19,653 bases of DNA from Pseudomonadota bacterium (GTDB taxonomy: Bacteria; Pseudomonadota; Alphaproteobacteria; Acetobacterales; Acetobacteraceae): assembly GCA_021841985.1 (NCBI GenBank), contig JAKCCP010000232.1:1-19653 (forward strand), written 5' to 3'. The position numbers and the translations under genes are program-made. Shown piece after piece: positions 1 through 7,241 of the stretch (the first letter of the stretch is position 1; every line of letters starts with the position of its first letter). Under the pieces are notes generated by a model. That model worked only from the letters and a program-made list of their open reading frames with translations, made no database searches and was not told where the DNA came from.

Positions 1-48
1 GTGATGAAGGATCTTCTTGCTCTGCCGCGCCGGATCGCGGAGGCCTGA
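1..48 (+). CDS. 3' end of an unidentified protein (partial)
   Basis: The first 15 codons are open and end in TGA at 46-48; the last residues read MKDLLALPRRIAEA. Too little is present to assign a family. The stop lies one base before the ATG of the hydrolase gene, and the GGAGG that serves that ATG lies inside this tail. The gene is therefore very probably the preceding member of the same operon. Because a LivK-type binding protein follows, a transporter subunit or catabolic enzyme would fit, but nothing in the 15 residues shows this. Confidence 0.5.
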   Translation: MMKDLLALPRRIAEA

Positions 49-49
49 G

Positions 50-937
50 ATGGCGGGCGCGACGCCTTCCCTCGAGGATGCGGCGGTCGAGCCGATCATC
101 GGCCGCTATCTCAATCTCACCATCGCTGGGCGGCGTCAGCGCCTTTATTTCGAGGAGGCGGGAAGCGGCATTCCTCTGCTATGCCTGCACACCGCCGGCG
201 CCGATGGCCGGCAATGGCGCCATCTCATGACCGATGACGCGATAACGCGGCATTTTCGTGTCCTCGCCTTCGATCTTCCCTGGCACGGCAAATCCAATCC
301 GCCGGAAGGCTATGAACGCGAGACCTATCAATTGACCACGGCCGATTACGTCGCGGCCATCCGTGCGTTTTGCGCGGCGCTCGACCTCGATCGCCCGGTC
401 ACGATGGGGTGCTCGATCGGCGGGCGCATCGTGCTCGAACTGGCGATCGCCCATGCCGCCGAATTTCGTGCTCTCATCGGTCTGGAAGCAGCGGATTTTC
501 AGACGCCGTGGTACGACACGTCCTGGCTCAACCGCGCCGATGTGCATGGCGGCGCGGTGTGCGCGGCGCTGGTCTCCGGCCTGATCGCGCCGACCAGCCC
601 GCCGGCCACCCGCCATGAAACGCTCTGGCATTATCTGCAGAGCGGGCCTGGCGTTTTTCAGGGTGATCTCTATTTCTACCGCGTCGACGGGGATCTCCGC
701 GGCCGCGTTGCCGGCATCGATACCGGCCTCTGTCCGCTCTTTCTTCTCACCGGCGAATATGATTTTTCCTGCACGCCGGAGGATACGCTCAGAACCGCGG
801 CGCAGATCGCCGGCGTCGAGACAACCATCATGAACGAGCTTGGGCATTTTCCGATGAGTGAAAATCCGGCGCAATTCCGCCGCTATATCCTCCCTGTCCT
901 CGAACGTATCCGCGCGATCGAGGCGGGGCCGCAATGA
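50..937 (+). CDS. alpha/beta hydrolase fold protein
   Basis: A 295-residue alpha/beta hydrolase. The nucleophile elbow is GCSIGG with Ser122. The likely acid is Asp238 in TGEYDF and the base is His266 in LGHFPM, giving the usual Ser-Asp-His order. The oxyanion region is LHTAGADGRQW near residue 46. The ATG at 50 was chosen over an in-frame TTG at 17 because GGAGG lies at 39-43 with six bases of spacing and the product then begins just before the fold. There is no signal peptide, so it is cytoplasmic. It abuts the upstream gene and overlaps the downstream binding-protein gene by ATGA at 934. The substrate is unknown; an ester, lactone or C-C bond substrate taken up by the linked transporter is inference. 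Confidence 0.9.
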   Translation: MAGATPSLEDAAVEPIIGRYLNLTIAGRRQRLYFEEAGSGIPLLCLHTAGADGRQWRHLMTDDAITRHFRVLAFDLPWHGKSNPPEGYERETYQLTTADYVAAIRAFCAALDLDRPVTMGCSIGGRIVLELAIAHAAEFRALIGLEAADFQTPWYDTSWLNRADVHGGAVCAALVSGLIAPTSPPATRHETLWHYLQSGPGVFQGDLYFYRVDGDLRGRVAGIDTGLCPLFLLTGEYDFSCTPEDTLRTAAQIAGVETTIMNELGHFPMSENPAQFRRYILPVLERIRAIEAGPQ

Positions 938-2145
938 GCGGCTTTGGCCGGCGCGCGCTGCTCGCGGGCGCGGCCGCGATCGCCGCGCCGCTTTCCGCCC
1001 GCGCAGCCGACGAGCGTCCGATCCGGATCGGCGTTCTGAACGATCCGAACGGCGTCTACGCCGATAATGGCGGCCTCGGCTCGGTAATCGCGGCGCAGTT
1101 GGCGGCGGAGGATTTCAACGGCGCCCTGCTCGGGCGGCGGATCGAAGTGATCTCGGGCGATCATCAGAACAAGCCCGATCTCGCCGCCGGCATCGCCCGC
1201 GAATGGATCGACCGCCAAGGCGTCGATGTCATCGCCGATGGCGCGTCTTCGGCCGCGGGGCTCGCGATCCAGCAAGTCACCCGCGAAAAACAGCGCATCT
1301 TCATCATCACCGGCCCGGCCACCTCCGATCTGACCGGCAAAGCCTGCTCGCCGTTCGGTTTTCATTTCAGCTATGACACCTACGCTCAGGCCAGGGGCAC
1401 CGCGACCGCATTGACGAAGAATGGCGGTGAGAGCTGGTTCTTCATCACCGCCGATTACGCCTTCGGCGCCGCGATGGAGCACGATGCGCGGCGTTTCGTC
1501 GAGCAAAACGGCGGCAAAGTGCTCGGCAGCATTCGCCATCCGCTCGGCGCCACCGATTTTTCCTCCTATCTGTTGGCCGCCCAAAGCTCGGGCGCCAAAA
1601 TCGTCGGTCTCTGCAATGCCGGGGTGGATACACAAAATACCGTGAAGCAGGCGGCGGAGTTTGGCATCACCCGCGCTGGCCAGCGTCTCGCGGCGCTGGT
1701 GATGTTCATCACCGACGTGCTCGCGATCGGCCTGCCGACGGCGCAAGGCCTGGTGCTGACCACAGCGTTCTACTGGGATCGCACACCCGCGACGCGGGCC
1801 TGGTCGCAGCGCTTCATGGCGCATAAGCCAAAGCCGCCGAGCATGTTGCAAGCCGGGGTCTATAGCGGCGTGCGCCATTATCTGCAGGCGGTCAAGGACG
1901 GCGGAACCACCGATCCCGTCGCGATCGCCGCGCGTATGCACCAGACCCCGGTCAATGACATGAACAATACCAATGTCATGATCCGCGGCGATGGCCGGGT
2001 GATGTGCGCGATGTATCTGATGCAGGTGAAATCTCCCGCCGACTCGAAGGCGCCGTTCGATGTCTATCGTGAGATCGCGGCGATGCCGGATGGCGCCGCG
2101 TTTCGCCCGCCGGGTGAGGGGGGCTGCGCCCTGGTCGCGCCATGA
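934..2145 (+). CDS. ABC transporter periplasmic substrate-binding protein, LivK/Peripla_BP_6 type
   Basis: A 403-residue type I periplasmic binding protein of the branched-chain amino acid/amide class. Residues 1-24 form an export signal with paired Arg (GRRALLAGAAAIA) and a likely cleavage after SARA, so a Tat-type signal is plausible. The mature protein opens with the strand PIRIGVLND typical of the family and continues with VISGDHQNKPDLA and IADGASSAAGLAI. The start ATG overlaps the hydrolase stop (ATGA), and its own stop overlaps the next start in the same way. No permease or ATPase is in the window, so these would be upstream or elsewhere. Ligand not predictable; many relatives bind aromatic acids, amides or short-chain acids rather than amino acids. 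Confidence 0.93.
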   Translation: MSGFGRRALLAGAAAIAAPLSARAADERPIRIGVLNDPNGVYADNGGLGSVIAAQLAAEDFNGALLGRRIEVISGDHQNKPDLAAGIAREWIDRQGVDVIADGASSAAGLAIQQVTREKQRIFIITGPATSDLTGKACSPFGFHFSYDTYAQARGTATALTKNGGESWFFITADYAFGAAMEHDARRFVEQNGGKVLGSIRHPLGATDFSSYLLAAQSSGAKIVGLCNAGVDTQNTVKQAAEFGITRAGQRLAALVMFITDVLAIGLPTAQGLVLTTAFYWDRTPATRAWSQRFMAHKPKPPSMLQAGVYSGVRHYLQAVKDGGTTDPVAIAARMHQTPVNDMNNTNVMIRGDGRVMCAMYLMQVKSPADSKAPFDVYREIAAMPDGAAFRPPGEGGCALVAP

Positions 2146-3041
2146 GTGGCGCCGGTGTGATCGGCTGCATCGGCCTTGGCGTCATGGGCGAGCCGATATG
2201 CCGCAATCTCGTGCGGAAATCCGGGCAGTCGGTGATCGGCTTCGATGCCCGGCGTGCGCCGCTGGAGCGCCTCGGCGACCATGGCGTGCGCGCGGCCGCC
2301 GGGGTCGCCGAGGTGATGCGGGAGGCCGAGATCGTGTTTCTCTCGCTGCCCAGCGGGCGCGAGGTCGCGGCCCTTTGCGAGGGTGTGGAGGGATTGCTGG
2401 CCCATGCCCGGCGCGGGCAGATCGTGGTCGATCTCGGCACCTCGCCGCCGGCGCTGGCGCGCGATCTCGCCCGCGCGTTCGCGGCGCGCGGCGCCGGGTT
2501 TGCCGATGCCCCGGTTGCGCGCACCCGCGAGGCGGCAGAGCATGGCAGGCTCAGCGTCATGGTCGGCGCCGCGCCGGAGATTTTCGCGACATTGCGCCCG
2601 CTGCTCGAGAGTTTTGCGACCGATATCACCCATTGCGGCCCGCCGGGGGCCGGGCAGGTGGTGAAAATCCTCAACAACATGGTGCTGGTGGAAACCGTGG
2701 TCGCTTTGTCCGAAGCGCTCGCCATCGCGCGCGGCGAGGGCGTTGATGGCGCATTATTGTTCGATGCCTTGGCGCGCGGCTCGGCGGATAGTTTCGCGCT
2801 CCGCAATCACGGGATGAAAGCGCTGCTGCCGGGGATTTTTCCCGAGCGTGCTTTTTCCGCGATCTATGCGCGGAAGGATCTCGGCTATGCGCTCGATCTC
2901 GCGGACGCGCGGAGCCTCGGCGTCGCCGGCGCGGAAAACGCGGCGCGGCTTCTGGAACGCGCCATCGCCGCGGGTGACGGCGAGCGCTACTGGCCGGTGT
3001 TGAGCCGCGCTTTCGCGCGCGAAAGCCCCGAGGAGACCTGA
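2142..3041 (+). CDS. NAD(P)-dependent beta-hydroxyacid dehydrogenase (3-hydroxyisobutyrate dehydrogenase family)
   Basis: A 299-residue member of the 6-phosphogluconate/3-hydroxyisobutyrate dehydrogenase superfamily. The dinucleotide-binding motif GLGVMG is at residues 11-16. The substrate-binding segment FADAPVARTREAAEHG lies around 120-135. The catalytic segment GAGQVVKILNN carries Lys175 with Asn178/Asn179. An all-alpha C-terminal domain follows. The family reversibly oxidises beta-hydroxyacids or reduces semialdehydes. The canonical substrate-loop GG of DAPVSGG is replaced by RT here (DAPVART), so the substrate may differ from 3-hydroxyisobutyrate. It is coupled to the binding-protein gene by an ATGA overlap and followed directly by the isochorismatase remnant. 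Confidence 0.92.
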   Translation: MSGAGVIGCIGLGVMGEPICRNLVRKSGQSVIGFDARRAPLERLGDHGVRAAAGVAEVMREAEIVFLSLPSGREVAALCEGVEGLLAHARRGQIVVDLGTSPPALARDLARAFAARGAGFADAPVARTREAAEHGRLSVMVGAAPEIFATLRPLLESFATDITHCGPPGAGQVVKILNNMVLVETVVALSEALAIARGEGVDGALLFDALARGSADSFALRNHGMKALLPGIFPERAFSAIYARKDLGYALDLADARSLGVAGAENAARLLERAIAAGDGERYWPVLSRAFARESPEET

Positions 3042-3130
3042 CGGCGCGCCCGGCGCTGCTGATCATCGACATGCCGCGCGATTTTCTCGAACCCGGCGGG
3101 TTTGGCGCCGCCCTCGGCAATGATCCCGGC
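3038..3130 (+). pseudogene. isochorismatase-family (cysteine hydrolase) remnant, 5' end only
   Basis: The frame starting at 3038 reads TARPALLIIDMPRDF and then LEPGGFGAALGND. This is the N-terminal signature of isochorismatase-like cysteine hydrolases, usually with IDMQRDF. Homology stops near 3124, just where the opposite-strand DUF1192 gene ends, so only about 30 of the usual 200 or more residues remain. At the place where an ATGA overlap with the preceding stop would be expected there is CTGA, so the ATG start is lost (CTG at 3038). The conserved Gln after IDM is Pro (CCG instead of CAG). The same frame stays open to 3373, but the rest is antisense to DUF1192 and has no family features. 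Inference: a formerly coupled last gene of the operon, deleted at its 3' side. Confidence 0.75.
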
Positions 3131-3319
3131 CTATTTCTTGAACACCCCCTGGGCGGCGTCGCGGTGGCGTTCCTTGCGGCTGATTTCGGCGTCCGCGCGG
3201 GCGATTTCGGCCTGGAGTTCGGCGATATAGGCGCGGATCTCGGCGATCCCGAGGGGATCGAGGGGCTGGGGATCGAGCCGCCGGCGTGGCGGCTTCGGCA
3301 GGTCTTCATCGTCCCACAT
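3131..3319 (-). CDS. DUF1192 family protein
   Basis: A 62-residue protein starting MWDDEDLPKPPRR, followed by a helix rich in Ala, Glu and Arg (IRAYIAELQAEIARADAEIS) and ending in QGVFKK. The acidic DDEDLPKP opening plus one amphipathic, probably coiled-coil helix is the pattern of DUF1192, a small protein family common in Alphaproteobacteria with no established function. The start at 3319 was chosen over an in-frame ATG 33 bases upstream because GGAGGGAG lies just before it at proper spacing. It is transcribed against the operon on its left and divergently from the EamA gene on its right. Its stop marks the edge of the isochorismatase remnant. Confidence 0.85.
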   Translation of the reverse strand: MWDDEDLPKPPRRRLDPQPLDPLGIAEIRAYIAELQAEIARADAEISRKERHRDAAQGVFKK

Positions 3320-3371
3320 GGCCGGCTCCCTCCGCGTGGTATAACATCGCACGATTCCGATGGGCTTTGTT

Positions 3372-3376
3372 AGGAG
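3372..3376 (+). promoter_or_regulatory. ribosome binding site of the upstream ORF that leads into the EamA gene
   Basis: AGGAG lies eight bases before ATG 3385. No comparable site precedes the EamA GTG at 3417, so this site probably loads ribosomes for both frames. Confidence 0.6.
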
Positions 3377-3384
3377 CGTCCGGC

Positions 3385-3420
3385 ATGGCGATCAACAGCG
3401 GTTTCGCGGCGCTCACGTGA
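3385..3420 (+). CDS. short upstream ORF (11 codons) coupled to the EamA exporter gene
   Basis: The frame reads MAINSGFAALT then TGA. It has a good Shine-Dalgarno at 3372-3376. Its stop overlaps the GTG start of the exporter (GTGA at 3417-3420), the arrangement expected for translational coupling. It contains no run of a single amino acid that would mark a classical attenuation leader. Alternatives: a relic of a lost gene start, or a single-base indel that once joined it to the exporter frame. Confidence 0.45.
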   Translation: MAINSGFAALT

Positions 3421-4295
3421 ACCGGGCGACGGCGATCGGCGGGCTCGCCATTCTTTTGTGGTCGAGTCTCGCCACGCTGGCGGTGGTGACGCGGCGGCTG
3501 CCGCCCTTCGAGACCCTGGCGCTCAGCTTCGGGATCGCCTTCGCGGCCGGAATGGCGATGCTGGCGGCGCGCCGGCGGCTGGCCCGCCTCCGCCAAAACT
3601 GGCGGGCCTGGGGGCTCGGGTTTGCCGGGATTTTTTCGTATCATGCGCTCTATTTCGTCGCCCTCGATCAAGCGCCGGCGGCCGAGGCGAGCCTGATCAA
3701 CTATCTCTGGCCCTTGCTCATCGTGCTGTTTTCCGCCCTCCTGCCCGGCGAGCGGCTGCGCCCGCGGCATGTCGCGGGGGCGGCGATCGGGCTCGCCGGG
3801 ACGGCGCTGATCGTTCTCGCGGGGGCGGGATTCGCCGGACGCGGCACCGCGCTCGGCTATGCCTGCGCCTTCGCCGCCGCCTTCGCCTGGGCGGGGTATT
3901 CGGTTGCCAATCGCGCGCTCCGCGCCGTGCCGAGCGATCTCATCGCCGGGGTCGGCGGCCTGGTCGCGCTGGCGGCGCTGCTCGTCCACGGCCTCGCCGA
4001 GCCCAATGTCGCGCCGAATGGGGCGGAATGGATGGCGCTCGCCGGGCTTGGCCTCGGCCCGGTCGGGCTCGCGTTCTTTTTCTGGGATCATGCGACCAAG
4101 CACGGCGATCTCGCGACCCTCGGGACGCTCTCCTATGCCACGCCGCTGCTCTCGACCGGGCTTCTGGTGCTGTGCGGCGAGGCCCGCGCCGGGGTCGGCC
4201 TCGCGCTGGCGGCGGCGCTGATCGTCGGCGGCGCGGCGGTCTCGGTCGGCTTGCCGCGGCTCATTCCCCCCGCCGCGTCCAATCCTTCTCGTTGA
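3417..4295 (+). CDS. EamA/DMT-family exporter, YddG-like
   Basis: A 292-residue drug/metabolite transporter with two EamA repeats and about ten hydrophobic membrane segments. It opens with NRATAIGGLAILLWSS, which resembles the start of the aromatic amino acid exporter YddG. A second repeat opens at GYACAFAAAFAWAGYSVANRAL. The segment SLINYLWPLLIVLFSALLPGE, allowing one break, carries the family NYLWP-type motif. The GTG at 3417 was chosen because it aligns with the family start; the in-frame ATG at 3360 would add 19 polar residues overlapping the upstream ORF. Probable role: inner-membrane efflux of amino acids or related metabolites. The 3' end overlaps the convergent flavin-reductase gene by 35 bases. 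Confidence 0.87.
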   Translation: MNRATAIGGLAILLWSSLATLAVVTRRLPPFETLALSFGIAFAAGMAMLAARRRLARLRQNWRAWGLGFAGIFSYHALYFVALDQAPAAEASLINYLWPLLIVLFSALLPGERLRPRHVAGAAIGLAGTALIVLAGAGFAGRGTALGYACAFAAAFAWAGYSVANRALRAVPSDLIAGVGGLVALAALLVHGLAEPNVAPNGAEWMALAGLGLGPVGLAFFFWDHATKHGDLATLGTLSYATPLLSTGLLVLCGEARAGVGLALAAALIVGGAAVSVGLPRLIPPAASNPSR

Positions 4296-4896
4296 TGCGC
4301 GGCATCTCGAAACGGTCGCTGGTGCGGGTATACCAGCCGCGGCCATGCATGCGGCCGATGAGGTCGAGCCTGGGGGTGTCGATATAGCATTTCTGCGCAT
4401 CGATCACGGCGTCGTCGCGGATGTGCATCGCCAGCACCCGGCCGAGGACGAGCGCCCGCTCATTGCCGAGTTCGATGGTCGCGAGACGCTCGCATTCCAT
4501 GGCGACGGGGCTTTCCTTGATGCGCGGCGGCTTGACCTTGACCGAGGGCAGCGTGGTCAGCCCGGCCTCGGTCAGTTCATCGACGTCGGCGCCGAACTCG
4601 ATCGCGGTGATGTTCATCTGCTCGGCGTTCTCGGCGGCGACGAGGTTGACGACGAATTCGCCGGTGACCCGGATGTTGTTGCCGGTATCCTTGATGTCCC
4701 CCGGCCGGCGGCCGCCGATGCCGATGCAGACCACTGGCGGATCCTGCGAAAACGCATTGAAGAAGGAGAACGGCGCGGCATTGCGCCGTCCCTCGGCGTC
4801 GAGACTGACGACCCAGGCGATCGGGCGCGGCACCACGGTGGAAACCAGGAGCTTGTAGCGGTTGGCGGCGTCGATGGTCGCGAAATCGAACAACAT
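4261..4896 (-). CDS. flavin reductase-like FMN-binding split-barrel protein
   Basis: A 211-residue protein of the flavin reductase-like domain family. Signature segments are VVPRPIAWVVSLDAEGRRNAAPFSFFNAFSQDPP (residues 21-54, read in pieces: PRPIAW, NAAPFSFFN, DPPVV) and GEFVVNLV near residue 79. A conserved late segment runs from VLGRVLAMHI to RLDLIGRMHGRGWY. Such proteins bind FMN and either reduce flavins for a partner monooxygenase or act as stand-alone oxidoreductases; no monooxygenase gene is in the window. GAGAAGGA precedes the ATG at good spacing. It lies 30 bases after the ROK kinase stop and is the last gene of that operon. It overlaps the EamA 3' end tail-to-tail. Confidence 0.88.
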   Translation of the reverse strand: MLFDFATIDAANRYKLLVSTVVPRPIAWVVSLDAEGRRNAAPFSFFNAFSQDPPVVCIGIGGRRPGDIKDTGNNIRVTGEFVVNLVAAENAEQMNITAIEFGADVDELTEAGLTTLPSVKVKPPRIKESPVAMECERLATIELGNERALVLGRVLAMHIRDDAVIDAQKCYIDTPRLDLIGRMHGRGWYTRTSDRFEMPRINEKDWTRRGE

Positions 4897-4926
4897 GGGC
4901 GCGGTCCTTCTCGGAGCGTTTGATGG

Positions 4927-5670
4927 TCAGACGGGGTCGCGCCAGAGGGCGATGCCGCCGGTGATGCCGGCCTCGTTGGCGACGATTGTGACGTTGGCGG
5001 GCAGGTCGCCCTTGATATGCGCGGCATTGCCGCCGCCGATATAGAGCCTGTCGAACAATACCACGCGGGCGAGAATCTCGATCGCCATGCGCAGGCGCTT
5101 GTTCCAGCGCCTGGGGCCGGTTTTTTCCAGCGCCTCCTTGCCGAGATACTGGTCGTAGGTGAGTTTCTTATGCACCGGATGCTGCGACAGCTCGATATGC
5201 GGGGAGACCCGGCCGTTGAAGAAGATGCCGATCCCGGCGCCGGTGCCGAGCGTCAGGATCATCTCCATCCCGGCGCCGCCGATCACCCCGAGCCCCTGCA
5301 CCTCGGCATCGTTCAAGACCCGCGCCGGGCGGCCGAAGCGCTCAGTGAGCTGGCTTTCGAGCGGAAACCCGGCCCAGGCCTCGGTGCCGAGATTGGGCGC
5401 CGTCAGCACGATGCCGCCGCGCACGGCGCCCGGAAACCCGGCCGAGACGCGGTGAAAAGCGGGGAGTTTTCCGACCATTTCGGCGAGGGCGGCGAGCAGA
5501 ACCGGCGGCGGGCAAGGCTGCGGTGTCGGGAGATGGACCCGCGGCGCCGCCATCTCGCCGCGGTGGTCGAGGACCGACGCCTTGAGCCCGGTGCCGCCGA
5601 TATCGATGGCGAGCGTGAACGGCCCGCCCGCTGGCCCCGGCTCGGCTTTGGCTTGCGTCGCCGGGCTCAT
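4927..5670 (-). CDS. ROK-family sugar kinase, polyphosphate glucokinase-like
   Basis: A 247-residue actin-fold kinase. The phosphate-1 motif is AIDIGGTGLKASV (residues 21-33) with Asp23. The catalytic segment is LNDAEVQGLG with Asp121. The phosphate-2 motif is LTLGTGAGIGIFFNG (139-153), followed by IELSQHP where the family has an ELGH-type sugar-binding segment. The adenosine-side GGGNAAHI is near the C terminus. The CxCGxxGCxE zinc motif of typical ROK sugar kinases is absent, and length and layout match polyphosphate/ATP glucokinases. Probable role: glucose to glucose-6-phosphate in the cytoplasm, donor uncertain. The start at 5670 is fixed by an ATGA overlap with the lipoprotein stop; longer frames upstream are antisense or out-of-frame sequence. 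Confidence 0.85.
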   Translation of the reverse strand: MSPATQAKAEPGPAGGPFTLAIDIGGTGLKASVLDHRGEMAAPRVHLPTPQPCPPPVLLAALAEMVGKLPAFHRVSAGFPGAVRGGIVLTAPNLGTEAWAGFPLESQLTERFGRPARVLNDAEVQGLGVIGGAGMEMILTLGTGAGIGIFFNGRVSPHIELSQHPVHKKLTYDQYLGKEALEKTGPRRWNKRLRMAIEILARVVLFDRLYIGGGNAAHIKGDLPANVTIVANEAGITGGIALWRDPV

Positions 5671-6095
5671 GAATGGTTCCAGACATAGCGCAGGTGATAG
5701 CGCGTCTGGCAGGTGCCGGAGGAGACCAGGAGGTTGAGCCGGTTCTGCCCCGCCCGCCCCTCGATCCGGGTGCCCTCGACCGTCTGATGGAGGGCACCGT
5801 CGGCGGCGACGGGGACGGTGAAGATCACGCCCGGGCGATAGGGGAGGGTGAGCGTCGCATCGCCGATTTCGGCGACGCCATAGCCGCTTTTCGGACAATC
5901 CCCGGCATTGGCGCCGATGGCCCGGATTTTCCCCTCATAGCTGCCGTCGAAGAGGCTCACCGGGGTTGGCTGATGCGGCGCCGGCGGCAGATTCTGGCCG
6001 CCGAAGGGGATCGTGCAGGCGCCAAGCGCGAACGCGGCGGCGAGGGCGCCAAAGCGGCGGCAGAGACGCGACATCAGGCAATGATCCTTGGGCAT
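5667..6095 (-). CDS. small predicted lipoprotein of unknown function
   Basis: A 142-residue protein with a lipoprotein signal: basic start, hydrophobic FGALAAAFALGAC and a lipobox LGAC, so it should be exported, lipidated on Cys and membrane-anchored. The mature part contains FDGSYEGKIRAIG, one Cys in GDCPKSGYG and one in SSGTCQTRYHLRY, which could form a disulfide, and alternating beta-strand-like sequence. No named domain recognised. The start at 6095 is preferred because GGAGG lies six bases before it; the ATG at 6074 (MSRLCRRF) is a possible alternative giving 135 residues. It is coupled to the ROK kinase by ATGA and follows the YXWGXW lipoprotein by 76 bases. Confidence 0.75.
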   Translation of the reverse strand: MPKDHCLMSRLCRRFGALAAAFALGACTIPFGGQNLPPAPHQPTPVSLFDGSYEGKIRAIGANAGDCPKSGYGVAEIGDATLTLPYRPGVIFTVPVAADGALHQTVEGTRIEGRAGQNRLNLLVSSGTCQTRYHLRYVWNHS

Positions 6096-6171
6096 GGACG
6101 GCCTCCGCCAGGGACGAGCGAGGCCGCAAACATAGACGGAGGAGCGCCCGCCCGCCAACCCACCGCCGCCC

Positions 6172-6489
6172 TCACGACCAATGCCCGGGCACCCAGACCC
6201 AGGCGCCCTGTTCGCGCTTCCAATAGCCTTCCATCCACATATTGCTGTGGCCGTCGCGCGGCACCCATTTCCCGGCGATCCAGTCATAGCCGTGGCCGTT
6301 CCAGTCCCAATGACCGGGCTGCCAGACCAAAGCCTGTTCCGAGACCGGCGGCTTCGGCATGGGTTCCTGGCGCGCCGGCGGCACCGGCGGGAAGGGCGGC
6401 GCGGCCACCGGCGCGGGCTCGGCGCAACCGGCGAGCAAGGTGAGCAGCAAGCCGGTGATGGCGCCACCACGCCAGGGCCTGTTCGGCAT
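6172..6489 (-). CDS. YXWGXW-repeat lipoprotein
   Basis: A 105-residue exported lipoprotein. A hydrophobic segment GAITGLLLTLLAGC ends in the lipobox LAGC. A Pro-rich spacer (PAPVAAPPFPPVPPARQEP) is followed by Trp/Tyr/Gly-rich repeats: WQPGHWDWNG, YDWIAGKWVPR, WMEGYWKRE and WVWVPGHW. This matches the YXWGXW/BcpO-type repeat found in many proteobacterial envelope lipoproteins, whose function is not established. Of three clustered ATGs, 6489 is preferred because GGAGG sits six bases before it, whereas 6495 would leave no spacing. It is the first gene of the minus-strand operon and is divergent from wrbA across a 140-base promoter region. Confidence 0.85.
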   Translation of the reverse strand: MPNRPWRGGAITGLLLTLLAGCAEPAPVAAPPFPPVPPARQEPMPKPPVSEQALVWQPGHWDWNGHGYDWIAGKWVPRDGHSNMWMEGYWKREQGAWVWVPGHWS

Positions 6490-6544
6490 AGCCATCCTCC
6501 ACACGCGGCGGCAAATTTCGCCTCTCGACGTCCGCGCGGTTTTG

Positions 6545-6565
6545 AGATAAAAACCTACGTTATCT
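6545..6565. promoter_or_regulatory. 21-bp dyad in the wrbA / lipoprotein divergent promoter region
   Basis: AGATAA (6545-6550), nine bases, then TTATCT (6560-6565): a perfect six-base inverted repeat in the AT-richest stretch of the 140-base divergent intergenic region, about 65-85 bases before the wrbA ATG. The size and symmetry suit a dimeric repressor or activator site. No regulator gene is adjacent and no convincing -35/-10 pair was found. Confidence 0.35.
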
Positions 6566-6629
6566 TACGGGAGCGAAGTTTATCCCGCGAGACCCCCAAC
6601 CGCCTACCCGATCCCCAAGGAGATGTCAC

Positions 6630-7232
6630 ATGGCGAAAATCCTGGTTCTTTATTACTCGGCCTACGGCCATATCGAAAAGATGGCCGAAGCGATCGCCGA
6701 GGGCGCGCGCTCGGTCGCTGGCAGCGCGGTCACCGTCAAGCGGGTGCCGGAGCTGATGCCGCGCGAGGTCGCCGAGCAGGCGCATGTCAAGCTCGACCAG
6801 GCGGCGCCGGTCGCAACTCCGGACGAGCTTGCCGAGTATGACGCGGTGATTTTCGGCACTCCTACCCGCTTCGGCAACATGGCGGCGCAGATGCGCAATT
6901 TCCTCGACCAGACCGGCGGGCTCTGGGCGCAGGGCAAGCTGATCGGCAAGATCGGCAGTGTCTTCGCCTCCACCGCCTCCCAGCATGGCGGCCAGGAGAC
7001 CACCATCACCTCTTTTCATACCACGCTTTTGCACCACGGCATGATCATCGTCGGCGTGCCCTATTCCGAGCCCGGGCTCACCATTCTGAGCGAGATGAGC
7101 GGCGGCACGCCCTATGGCGCGACCACCATCGCCGCCGGTGACGGCTCGCGCCAGCCCTCCGGGAACGAGCTGAAGATCGCCCGTTTCCAGGGCGCCCATG
7201 TCGCCTCGATCGCGGCCAAGCTGTTCGGCTGA
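6630..7232 (+). CDS. wrbA: NAD(P)H:quinone oxidoreductase WrbA, flavodoxin-like
   Basis: A 200-residue type IV NAD(P)H:quinone oxidoreductase. FMN-binding segments are [14 protein letters not shown] (residues 6-19), PTRFGNM (78-84) and [12 protein letters not shown] (114-125). The C-terminal [17 protein letters not shown] is diagnostic for WrbA. It performs two-electron reduction of quinones as a cytoplasmic tetramer, limiting semiquinone and oxidative stress. AAGGAG at 6617-6622 precedes the ATG by seven bases. It is monocistronic-looking: a promoter region with a dyad lies upstream and a GC-rich hairpin lies ten bases after the stop. Confidence 0.97.
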   Translation: MAKILVLYYSAYGHIEKMAEAIAEGARSVAGSAVTVKRVPELMPREVAEQAHVKLDQAAPVATPDELAEYDAVIFGTPTRFGNMAAQMRNFLDQTGGLWAQGKLIGKIGSVFASTASQHGGQETTITSFHTTLLHHGMIIVGVPYSEPGLTILSEMSGGTPYGATTIAAGDGSRQPSGNELKIARFQGAHVASIAAKLFG

Positions 7233-7241
7233 TTTCTCCGC

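Noticed and set aside
3131..3373. Extension of the isochorismatase remnant as a longer real protein
   Set aside because: After GND the frame is the complement of DUF1192, with no family motifs and no remaining hydrolase catalytic residues.
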